The translations under genes and the position numbers were made by a program. From NCBI GenBank assembly GCA_040954595.2, contig CM082576.2, positions 11,408,001-11,472,000 on the forward strand: a stretch of DNA of 64,000 nucleotides. The letters are read 5' to 3'. Of this stretch, positions 38,342 to 49,855 are shown in pieces; position 1 is the first letter of the stretch, and every line of letters begins with the position of its first letter. The notes under the pieces are model-generated. The model saw only the letters and a list, made by a program, of their open reading frames with translations, did no database searches and was not told the origin of the DNA. The stretch comes from Balanoglossus misakiensis. Taxonomy: Eukaryota; Hemichordata.

Positions 38342-39310
38342 TCAAGAAACAAACGAATCCGTCGGCGTGACGTCACCATAGGCCTCGTTGATCATGCCAT
38401 GTGTATGGTTGCCATAGTAATAGTTATAGTTCCTGATGACAGCGACACGCAGCAGTCGGAACACGAACGAAATTATCAAGATGAAGAGCGATATCGCGGT
38501 GAACACATTTATAAATCTTAATGTCTTTTCTTCTTCTTGCCTTTGTCGGCGTTTCTCCAGCCTTTTCCGCTGGGCTTCTTCGCAGTCTTCAAACATGAAC
38601 TGTAACCTCTGCAAACGATAAACAGAAGAGACTGCACGCAAGTTATACACGCACATCAACGGGCGCAGGCCCGTCTATAAGATACCATTGCACAGTAACT
38701 GGTGTAGAGCGCCACCAACAGTCCTTTAGACTGACAAGGTTTTTGTAAGCCCCCCTTTCAACACGTACAGCTATATTAATTCAATTACAAAAAGTCACAG
38801 AAAGAAATATCGATCCTGTAAAAACGAGTTAGACCATTCATAGGATATTTTCTCTTAACTTCAGGATCCACATATTTCAATAAACATTTCAAGGTTCAAA
38901 GTTTGAGTGAGACGTGCAATTGTGACTTTTCTACGCTCCTAGTTCCAGATACCGCGTGATTGGCATAATTTGTTGATTATATATATCTCTACAGGGAATT
39001 GTTAAAATAGGACTTTTTTTATTTTTGGTACACAAATACGCGGCACCGTATGAGTGGAACCACAGACATTGATTACTTGCACCGTCTGGCAACCATGATA
39101 TGACTGGTGGCCGCGGCAACTCGCCAGGCCGTTTGTGGCCGATCTACTACGAGTAGAAGATATCCAACAGAAGAAAAAGGTTATCACCTGAAACCGATCT
39201 TGAAGCGCCTCCACAGCATCCCTGATATCCCGCTCTGACGTCACACGCGCGGCAATCTTCTCATACTCCTCATACTGTTTCCCATAGCCACTAGGCTGCT
39301 CGGGCGATGC
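38342..39310 (-). CDS. Unrecognised coiled-coil single-pass membrane protein (model B)
   Basis: Two firm - strand exons (39188-39310 and 38342-38608) join in phase 0 across CAG|GTGATA and TTTGCAG|AGGTTA. The joined frame reads ASPEQPSGYGKQYEEYEKIA, then DIRDAVEALQDRFQRLQFMF, a basic stretch RKRLEKRRQRQEEEK, one hydrophobic helix (INVFTAISLFILIISFVFRL) and a Tyr/Asn-rich tail ending DSFVS. That is 129 residues plus the missing N-terminus. A tiny upstream exon could supply the start: either a lone ATG before a donor at 42099-42101 (giving MASPEQ...) or MECSLKAK at 45557-45580; both are in phase 0. The plan of coiled coil, Arg/Lys block, one helix and short tail mirrors model A 2 kb away. The function is unknown. 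Confidence 0.5.
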
Positions 39311-42300
39311 CTGCAAAGTTTGAGGATGTGAAACTTCGACTATGAGTATACGAGAAATCGCGTCTAGGCCTACATGGTGTCCGCAGACATCCTCCGATCG
39401 CTGTTTGAAAATAACATTAATGTGAAAAGCGTGCGTGTTTGCATGAAAAGACACCTGCGTGTTGTTCACGGCTAAGGAAAAAAACAACTTGACAATGGAT
39501 TCGTCCTTCAAAATTTCACCCGAAAAAATGTCGGTTTTTTTTTCATAGTAACCACGGTTACTGAGAAAAATAACCGTGGCGGAACTGAAACCACGTGGCT
39601 GCTTTGAGGTATTTTATTAACCGGGCCGATCCTGATTTCCTTCCACCGTGGAATCAAGAGTTAAACGGGCCAACGTATCCACACCACAATCGATCTCATC
39701 ACCATCACATTGGAGTAAAAAACTCTTCAACGGGGTGGGGCTATCTTGATCGAATGAGCCACCGCTCGAAGAAACAGTCACATCAAAGCAAACCGCCGAT
39801 TGTAAAACGCGGATTAAATTAGGAAATGGTGAGGTTATTCGTGCATTACATAACGATAACGATATTATTCACACGGTATAGCTCGCTGCGGGTAGCTTCA
39901 CGAATCCGATATTTTCGATTTCGTGCTTTCCCAGATTTCTTATTCTCATTGATGTAGCACGCGTTAATTAAAATCGCAATATACTAGTATACAAATGTAT
40001 AATAATACAATGGTTTTCGCTTTGCATTGAAAAAGCGATGCGTACATATGCACACAATTATTCGAACAAACCCCGTCGATTGTACATCGGCATGTTTATC
40101 GATATGACATTTTGTCACTTCACGGACTTCAACAGAATCGACTGTCGTGAATTAAACATTCAGAATAAGGGTTGGATTATCCGGATATAGAAATTGATAA
40201 CATATCACCGCAGTCACAAGGGACACCGAATTGAAATAAAATCTCCCGCGGCGGGTAACTGTGTTGTCTGCCGATGAGATTCTTTTTTATTTGTTCGGAT
40301 TTCAAATGCAACAAATATCGCGCTCGATATTGCGTGTAAGTCGATTACTTTGAGGGCGTGCTGGTCGCGCATTCACCATCAGCGCCCGCATTCTTCGGGG
40401 TTTTTTTACCCGCCGAATATCGACAACATCGATTGGTTCTCACAGCTGCATTCACACCAATCGTCGGTCTTGTGAACCGTTCTCTCGCATTTGGGACAAA
40501 AAAAATCCAATACGCAGCAGCGCTGCGATTCTATTCTTTGCAACGGTGTTTTCAGCTGTCTCGGGACACCTTACAGCTAGGTTACATCCTCCGCTTGGAT
40601 AAAGATCGTTCGCCTCCCCGGCCCGAAGTGGAAATAAAACCAGAACATTAGTCTTTAAATCGCAAACATTTTAGATCGAAACTGGTTCGAGATAAAAAGA
40701 AGCCAAACTGGCGACGGAAATTGACTTTAAGTGAATTTCCATGAAACGAGTGAATGGCTTTTATGAGAAGTGTATACCGAGCACGTGACAGAATGTGCTG
40801 AAACTAAAAATGCCCGTGGAACATCAAAGACGCCGCTGCATTTCGACTGTTATAAATTTATCAATCGGTAACGCAGCGCATTGACTGATTAAATCCCTAT
40901 ATATTGACTCTACATTCGGTGACACCGGGATCTTACGGATCGCTGACATTTCTGGCTTGTCGATACGTGATGTGTCGGGCACACGGTTGAAGTGCGTGCA
41001 CCTTTGAATGAATAACACGATATCTATTTATGTCTATGTATTCTTGTTACAGGAAACAGCCGCCGTCACCTGTTATTGTGTCATCGACTGAATCCGATAT
41101 AGCGCTGGTCCCTGCTATCGATTTCTTCATTCAATACAATACACCGTAGTTTTTTCCCTCTTGAACCGTTCTTAGTGGAGGAGTGGGTTCGGGTAAACGT
41201 CGCTACTGATAAAAATCCCAATTTTCTCTAGCCACCCTCCCCAACCCCCCCCCCTCTAACAATCACCCTTACATGCACATGTCTACCATACGATTGCATT
41301 GGGTCTTGAAGCACCTACTTGGATAATAGACGAGGTCGGTCAGCGCAAGTCAATTGCTTTTTTTCTAAAATATATCTTGACTTCGCTTTTGACTCTGTCA
41401 GGGATGACGTGCGTTATTCCGGGAGTCGGATCTTCTGTCTCCATCGGTTAATGTCGGCCGCGAGTTGTTGACAAGACTCCGTCTCTGAGAATGCCGGCAA
41501 ACCTCTGAACTACCGTCGGTGCACCACGTTGAAGTATCTGGGATCCGACAGGCTTCATTAAGTTGAAACAAAGACGCTGGCTTCAGACCTCGGGGCGTCT
41601 CCGCGTTAATGTATTTTCGTGTGCACTCTCGCGGAGGGGAGGAAATTCGAGCACAGCTGGCCGGAAAGAGGTCAGGTATAAGACAGTAGAACAGAGAAAG
41701 GAGTCGGGTTTCACAACACAAGAAAACATACTGACTAACATAACATTCCACAGGGCTAGGAAACGGTCTCTCCCCGATGAGTAAATTTACAGTATGTCAC
41801 CTTCCTATTGTTCGGAAGGTCGGCGTGATAGTATTATAGCACATCACTTCTGGGAGACTTCTGTCTTCCTTCAAATAACGCTCGCTTAATCAAGATTTGC
41901 GACGTCTAATTAGAAAGTTTTCGTTTGCATGTAGAATATGATAATAAAGTAACCTATTAACTAAACAGCAATGAAAACGACAGACAGCACTTTTGCCATT
42001 TTGTAGGTCTAATATCCGAATAGTCCCCCGGGGGTGACCAGCATATTTAGAGAAACACAGACAATAAATATCTTCTAACATGTACTAAGGAAGCTTACCA
42101 TAATTCTATGATCTCTATCGGATCCAGAACTCGTCACTTTGTTCTGTCGACACGTCCAAAGCTCCCAGGGATAGCTTTAATTGCTTTTTGCGTGGCGTAC
42201 GCGGATTACAATGGCTCTGTGTTTGATGATACGGATCCTTTGCCGCCGCGGTGTAACGGCAGACGACAATAGTCGTGCAGTTATAAATCAAACTGTGGAG

Positions 42301-45300
42301 GTGAAATCAGCCCTCCGACAACGATAGAAAGGCACACGAACTGTAGGCCTGACTATACTTGTCAGTGTGGCTGGCCTTGGAAGCAGATTGAGACAGTGGG
42401 TTCTCTTCTTGATCCCGAATAATAACCGCGTAGCTGCGAGATGGCAGAGTGGTTGACTAAAACGCTTTAGATTATTGCCACACGGCACGTATACGAGTGG
42501 GCACACCGGAGTTTACTCAGCTGGCGAATGGGGAACTTTTTTCTCACGCTGCAGTATATAATCGAGGTCAACGTGTCTAGAATTTTGTTCATAATGCAGA
42601 AAAACAAGAAGCATTTGCTAATTTTCGCGTGCACTGTTTACGTGACAACGTCTAACCTCACCGTCAGTTTTAATGGTCTCAGGTTATCACCCCGTAGCGG
42701 TTAAAAAAAACACGATTTCACCCACGCAAGAATATCGTATCGCAATCCTCGGTTGCCCCCCCCCCCCGCAACATTTACCTTTGAAATATTATTAGAAAGA
42801 CAGACGGATCTACAGCACTCTTTCTGAGACTTGTCAGAAATTGTCAGGGCGTGACGTGTTAGGTCAGGTGATAACACGGGGGTCAAGTCGGGTCACGCCA
42901 GGGTCGGATCAGATCACGACTCGGGGCACAGGGGGCAATGTAAGGTCAATTTTGGGTCACGCTTTGTGCATTGTGCGGTTGTATTTAGTTCCCACACAGT
43001 ATAAAGCAGAACGAGCACTATTCAAATTGAGTTTGTGTTTGAAGTTGAAATATCATTTTGATCACATCGCATTTCTGTTGTTCTGTTTGTGACTTATTTT
43101 TATAGAAAAATATCACATAGGAATGTATATTTGACAAATCTCTTTTATTTCACGTGGTGGAACTCCGATAACATGGCAAGTATTTGTTTCATTTAGTCTG
43201 CAATATATATTTTTTTCAATTTCCACGTAAATGTACTGTAGGCCCAGTTTCCAGATCATGCCCACATCACCGGGTGCTTGATAATCTTTCTAATGAGCTT
43301 CAATCGCAAATCACGACTAAACATGAAAACTGGCACTAGACTAGTCTTTCCGAGTCGAAGGCCATTTGCACGTAAAAATCGAACAATTGTTGAAGTAATT
43401 CATAAATTTGTTGAATTCACAACTTCCAAAAGTAATCTCCTCTACGTACTTCTCGACAAATGACTTCGCGTGAACTCCTAGTCACCTGATATCCTTGACG
43501 CCAAAGATGCGTGTAAAATAAACCAAATGTTGCTGGAAAATAGGCCTATCGACCCCTCGACACTGCACATTGCGTTCGTAAATGAAGCACCTAGGCTATA
43601 TGCTTCAACGGTACATTGCGCGTTACCAATAGACCTGCGAACTTGTACGCTTCAGTAGACGGTTTTGTAATGTGATTGATGAACTGACGGCTTTAATAGT
43701 CCTCTGTGCTTACTAACGAACAAATGTTTCACTTGTACCGCAGACCGAAGCTGTTCGTTCATCCGACCCCATAAAATGTACGACGGCAACGCGAGAAAAT
43801 ATTACTGTCTCGGTGTCTCCGCACCAGAAACGTTTGGTGGCGCCAGCCTCTAACAGATACGGTTTCCGTTTGTCATTTGTATGCACGCACCACCACCGCG
43901 GCGCATCATGTTATAGTTTGGAGGCCACGCTGACTCCAACGGAGAAATGTCAGATGTCACCCAAACATACCTCTCTAACCTTTATTTTTGCAATTACGCG
44001 CCATTAGGACATGTAGCCGATACTATGTCGTTTGCAAAATAAAACGGGGAAGAGGTCGTACGACTTGTCGGCTAGGAACTTTTTTCCCTTCTGAATCTAG
44101 GCCAAACACATGACTGGAAATGGAAACAGACTGCTGGCGTCGTGGTTGTGCCAGATTAGCTGGCAACAGTCCTCAGGAGATATATGGGAAAATTTTAATA
44201 GCACTTTAAGTTGCCGGTTGTCCATGACACAACGGCGGCGTGACATTCTCGTCGACTCCGAGTTGTCAGGTAGCCCTCACTTACCTCTTCACAATCTGTC
44301 TCCACTCGGTGAATTAAAACGACACCCGTGGCGGTAAACCGAGAAGCGTGCACGGCCAACCACAGAACGAGACTGAGAAATGGCGCCAAATGAAAAAAAA
44401 AAAAAGATGGCCGCGAGAAGGTATCTATGCTGACTTATAGATGTGAACTTGATGCGGGAGGTATGATCAGAGCCTTATCGGATATTATCCATTACCCAGG
44501 TTGGAAACAAGGGAACTTCATATCTACAAACATAACCCACGGGGCTTTCACAAAATGTCAAAGGGATACTGTATTTGAAGGTTAACAGAAATGTTAACAT
44601 CAGATGCCATCGACATGCGCCCATGGAGAAGGAGTTGTTATTTTTTACGTCGTCTCCTTGGCTACTTTCATCAAGATACCTCGGGCCAATGAACCCAACA
44701 ATACAACAGATCAATGTGACATCTTCACTATCTCCGAGTCGCATGTGATGAGATTTTCTATCTCTGGTCAAATCTCACGATGTATCTATCTCCTGAACCC
44801 CTTTCCACGTTTTATATTACTCGGAATAGTATAACATAAGAAATTAAGACTGACATTTGACTTGTATGCTTTGTGACAGAAATCTGATTTTTCCTCCTAC
44901 GGGAGCAATTCTCTAATCAGGTCCATCATTTTGCATCTGACAGCCACGTTACTAATGCATGATGTCCGCAGGCCGCCATCTGTTTTCTTGTTGAACTCTC
45001 ATCATTCGGGTGACTTCCATATTTGCGCGCAACTACACCGGAGAAATCCCCGTCCTTGTTTCGTTTGTTGATATTGAATCAATAATTGCAGCTTTGCGCT
45101 GTCTGTATCTGAGTGGTGCTGTTCCACTTCTTTAAGCGTTTGATGGCAAACCCTCTCTCTCCGATATTATAAAGATTGTTCTTTCTTTCTTTCTTTTTTA
45201 TCAAACTATAACCTCTGTTTTTTCGTCAAAAACGTTTAGGTCAAAGATTCTGCAGATCAAGGGAATACGATACAAAACAAAACTGTGGACAAAAATGCTC

Positions 45301-45921
45301 AAACGTTACAGCACTGCCCAGTTTAACGTTGAGTCTTTCCTAAACTTTGATCATTTAACGTGACTTTCACAGCACGGTCAGTGACGTAAGCACCCCTTCC
45401 CCCCCACCGCTGTGACGTAGGGAAAGTCACGGAGCCCGATATACTGAGATGGTCGCGTGTGCCAAGGTAATCACTCGGTGACACGAGAAAATGTCCCGGA
45501 TGAATACCACCGTCACGTATCGCTAGAATTCTGTAAGCTATTGACGTGATACGTACCTTGGCTTTTAAAGAACACTCCATATTTAATATGAGTTCCCGCT
45601 ATGCGAATATTTTATAAATAGAGCTCGGTTCCTCGGGAATAAAAAAGCAATAATAGGGTGACGTCACGCCGACGTAGGTTTGTGTGTTAGAAGTCGTCGT
45701 TGGCTGTAGTTCATCACCCTGAAGAAAAAGACACACCAGTTTAATATTGGTTGGATATAAATCTTCAGACACACAAGAATAGATCGCTTGTGGAACAATC
45801 TGGCTATTAAGTAGAGTATGATGGTCCAGCGAAAACAAGCCATGAATTATTATATTACTTTTACCTACAAAACAGATACTAGTATGCCGCCACTTCGCCT
45901 TTCTCGCAAGTTTGTAAAATA

Positions 45922-46020
45922 TGATTGATTGATTGATTGATTGATTGATCGCCTGTCTTATTACTTCAATCAAATAATCAACCAGTCTACCTGCCTGCCT
46001 GCCTGTCTGTCTGTCTGTCT
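45922..46020. repeat. (GATT)n and (CTGC/CTGT)n microsatellites
   Basis: Two neighbouring tetranucleotide arrays, GATT about 7 units and CTGC/CTGT about 7 units, are separated by some 40 bases of ordinary sequence. Confidence 0.85.
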
Positions 46021-47309
46021 CATTCTCTGCCCATTTACATGCGTTCCGTCACACGTGCCTCATGTGCCCTGGCAATCACTGTGTCGTCACAACGTCTTTT
46101 CATTTATTGCGTATAGTTTCTCTTCGTCGTGTTCTGTTGTGTTCAGTTTCTAACCCAGTCAACCGCTACCTACCGTCAAACTATAACGTTTTCTCTCCCG
46201 CCGTCAACCGTCGCAATTCAGTCGGTCCGGGTGGGTCACAGTTCACAGGATTTTGCAGACCAACTGTTGAGGGAACACGTCCAGTGGAATTAACAAATCT
46301 ATTTAAATACCTAAAAGCAGACTCGATTAACGTACTCCTGTTCGCATACGTCTTGCCCGACCCGTTTTATTTACACACATTAAGAATGTAGTCATATGTA
46401 CATATATCAAATATTTGTTATAAAAGTAACGTCTGGCGCGTTGACACCGTCTGGGAATGCCTCCGCGGTCCATGCGTTTCAGAGAAGAGTCGCCAGGCTC
46501 AAACGAGCGAGTGTAAATCTGTCACAGGAGAATGGTTTCAGAAAAATCACCATAGTAGCGGCCAATCCGAATAGTGAGGTACCTGTGTAAGTTAGCGCAC
46601 ATATCCCGCCAACCTTATTTCCTAAATCTCCTCTGGCTTCACACTGGTGTTTGCGAACCGCACTTTGGAAACGTGTGTTTATCCGTCGGACCTACTAAAC
46701 CGTTTAACGACATAACGGTTATTTGCCCCCTCTCGTCTTTCTCTAGGGTAGCAATCAATGTAGCTTTTGAGCTAAAATCTGTCTCTCAGTACTTTTCACT
46801 TATCTTTTTTACGGATCAGGTGACGCCCTATCGTCATCGCCTACCTGTTTCCAGAAAATTTACACTCAGTTTGCTGCTGCTCAGGGGCATTTCCGTCAAG
46901 TCTTGCTGTCAGTCGCACAGACTGACGGCCGGCAGCCCGGTTTGCTTTTATTGTTTGTCTGGGCGAGCGACAAACATATCATGTAGCCAGTGTCATCACC
47001 GAGTACCGATGGATCTGGTGTGAAGTCGGCGTTCTGTTTTAACTAGTGCCGAAGGCAGAGGGCCGGTGTTTGTACCACCTTCTCGCAGTTACATAAAAGA
47101 AACACATACTAAAAAGGCACAAGCGGCCGTCGACTATCTAGCCGGCCGTCGATTACTTTACAAGTACCTGTTCTCCAAATTGTACCGCAAAGATGTAAAT
47201 TACATGTACCGCAGATTCTAAAAAAATATCTGGTACGACAGATGAATCACGACAGGCATATTTCAGTAATAACCCTCGACATAAAACGAAATTCGCAACA
47301 CAGTGGTTG

Positions 47310-48270
47310 CCAGGCAGCCGTCATGGATCACTTGTGGCACAGATTGGTATATTTTGTGACATTGAGAATATAGCGCGACATGTATTGATGTGCAGCATAG
47401 TCCATGTACCAAGTTTGAATGGAATTAGTCCAGACAGGTGTTAGACGGTAGGTATAGGGGGGGGGGGGGCGGAAGTGCACAGGGACCCGAATTGATGCTT
47501 GATCGGACTGACTATGGCTATAGAGTGTTTTTGGAGAGTGCATCTTGAGGATGCATTCAAAATTCCCAATCTTGATGCAGAATGAAATGCTCTTTGTCTG
47601 CATTGCATGGAGTTGCAAGGCCAACAGCAAATGTTCCATAAGACTTGGGCATTAATTAATTTTGTCAAAATAAATTAAGAACGAGGGCGCTATTTTTACC
47701 GCTCCCTGGACTTCAACTTTTGATGGACTTGTCTGAACGAAATTTTCGGCAAGTGCACAAAGTGACCTTATCCTGATCGCAGTCAACGGGATCCGGATCT
47801 CTGCGTATTACAATATAGGCAAATTTAGCTCAACGCTACCATTGTCGTCCATGGAAAATGTAATGACTCTGGGCATTAAAATCATAACAAAATGGCCAGC
47901 ATGCGGCCACATTTGATCGTATATCGTAAGACAATTTGCGTATGTACATCATAGCACATTATCCTTGTACCAAGTTCGAATATAATCGGTTCCTGAGATG
48001 ATAAAATCGTAATAAAATGGCCGCCCGGCAGCCATATTGCACCATATCACGAAATTAATCGACTTGCTTAGTACGCCATAGTACATTGAACCAATTTTGA
48101 ATGCAATCGGTGTAAACATGGCTGGGTAGGCTCAGGATACGAACACAGCAAAACGCCCGTGGACATTATGATTTGCAACATGAGATAAATTGACAAGCAT
48201 ATGTGCATCATAGTACACTGTCCTTGTATAAAATTTGAATGTAATTTGAATGAAATCGTATCAGACGTAT
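47310..48270. repeat. Degenerate array of about 140-bp repeats
   Basis: At least four diverged copies of a unit occur. The unit contains ATGGCC...GGCCA, then a CACGAAATTAATCGAC-like stretch, then CATCATAGTACA, then TCCTTGTACCAA, then TTTGAATGTAATCGGT. Recognisable copies start near 47310, 47890, 48018 and 48170. The order of words is kept, so this is a decayed tandem array rather than chance. No coding potential. Confidence 0.6.
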
Positions 48271-49262
48271 CGAGTAATGGCTCCTGATACACTGAGTCTC
48301 ACGGACGGAAGAAGGGAGCCAAATCAAAGATGGACAAAAATCTATACGAAATCTTTTCTTCTCCAAAAGTTATTGACGACCACTTTTAGTTGCAGTTACT
48401 TTATTTTTTTCTCTTGGCGACGAGTACGGCAAACCAAGAGTGTTCCCCGGGCCATTTATGAGACATTATTACTAATGTATGGAGTTCTTTCTCTCACAAA
48501 ATGGGGCGGGGGGGGGGAGGATTCCCATACACTCAGAAATACTTCACATGTCATGACAAAGCCGATTCCCCAAACCCCACTTGAAATTCAGACACATCGT
48601 CGCGCGCGCGGCACCCACGTCGCCTCTCTTTTTGTTGTGTCCTGTCATGGGGTTTGCATACTTAGGGGACATATTTGAATTCGTTCTACTTTCCGCTCAA
48701 TTTACCGGCCAGGTAATCGAGTCAAACTTATTTAGATGCAAATAAACCCATTTTGATATCGATTCCCAGTGATAAGCTCATACTGATATCGTAACATGAT
48801 CTAATGCAACGCATTCATAAACTTACAGAGAATGGGGTGTAACTGTGTTGTGTACGCGTGTGGCTGCGTTTTATTTTTGCCGCCGAGTGGATTGTGCTAT
48901 TCGAAAGCCCCCCCCCCCCCCTTTCCCGCGCATGCTGAATTTATAGTTATGAACACCCTTTGTCGAGGACCACTACAAAGGAGAAATTATTGCAGTGGAT
49001 TCGAGTCGTGTAAACATCATTGTTGAAGCAACAAACTCCTCCAGCCTATAATCTGATTGCCTAGCAGTTTTGAAATGACTCCGACGACTGTTGTCGCCGA
49101 CCGAGCTCCGCCACCGGGCGATTCTATTCGGTTCCAGTCACAGCTGAGACGTTGTCGCCTGACAATGCCAGAGGGGGTGGGATTTATATAAATCTATCGG
49201 CTGAGCGGGATTTCAGAACTGGCTCCGTGTCGTTCAGAACTATGCGCGTGACGGCTTATCAA

Positions 49263-49855
49263 TAGAGAGGTTTAGTTACACGTAAATACGTTCGATCAGT
49301 ACGCGTAGCGTCATTGTCACGTGATAAGCAGAGGTCGCGTACGCGTAGAACAGACGTTCGGAACGGCAAGCGACGCTTCTACGCGTAATCATGATTACGT
49401 GTAACATTTTTTCGGAATTTCTCGATATTCTCTCTTTAATTTGAGCGATTGATCTCTGCAGTGCAATTGTGATGTAGCCAGCATCCATGTTATCTAAAAA
49501 AATCTGCCATATGTGCTTAAACCGGCGCTATTTGGTGTTTTCAAAACATAAACACAAAAATGTATTCCCAAACTACGTTTTCAGTGGACGCCTCGACAAA
49601 GACATCGAAAAACTTCACTAAACTATCTTTCCACTGCAGTCAAGAAACTTATTGCAAGGGTGGTGATCTTAGAGAATATTCATCACACACAAAATTTATT
49701 GAAGTGAAAAATATTTGAATTTTCTATTGTTTTTAAATATTTTTGTTATTCAAAACGGACAACTAAACCGCAAAATTCACGCGTCGCTACGCATACGCGA
49801 ACGCCACTGCCTGCCGTCAGACGTACGCGTACTTACGTGTAACTAAACCTCTCTA
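49263..49855. mobile_element. 593-bp MITE-like element with 28-bp TIRs and TA ends
   Basis: The left end reads TAGAGAGGTTTAGTTACACG then TAAATACG. The right end is its reverse complement with one difference (TAAGTACG). TA at both outer ends fits a TA target-site duplication, as in Tc1/mariner-derived elements. The interior has several ACGCGTA/TACGCGT words in both orientations near the two ends and an A+T-rich centre. No transposase frame is present, so it is non-autonomous. Confidence 0.8.

Larger units (their letters stand above)
39311..49262. other. CpG-rich, gene-poor region
   Basis: No secure gene. CpG is frequent throughout. Candidate 5' exons of model B end at 42099 and 45557 on the - strand. 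Microsatellites lie at 45922-45949 (GATT)n and 45991-46020 (CTGC/CTGT)n; homopolymer G/C runs at about 41245, 42756, 47457, 48505 and 48908; and a decayed repeat array at 47310-48270. Confidence 0.4.

Noticed and set aside
39595-39822. 75-codon frame ending QSKPPIVKRGLN on the + strand
   Set aside because: The composition looks protein-like, but the frame opens with GTG directly after an in-frame TGA, no acceptor is evident and I know no homologue.
42425-42500. tRNA-like A-box (TGGCAGAGTGG)
   Set aside because: No matching B-box (GGTTCRANYCC) and no acceptor-stem pairing follow.
44195-44389. Signal-peptide-like first exon (LSLVLWLAVHA) with a good donor on the - strand
   Set aside because: The frame begins at TTG with no ATG, so it cannot start a protein as read, and no downstream exon was found.
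45599-45716. Possible terminal exon reading GDELQPTTTSNTQTYVGV on the - strand
   Set aside because: An acceptor-like CTTCAG precedes it, but no upstream exon with matching phase was found.
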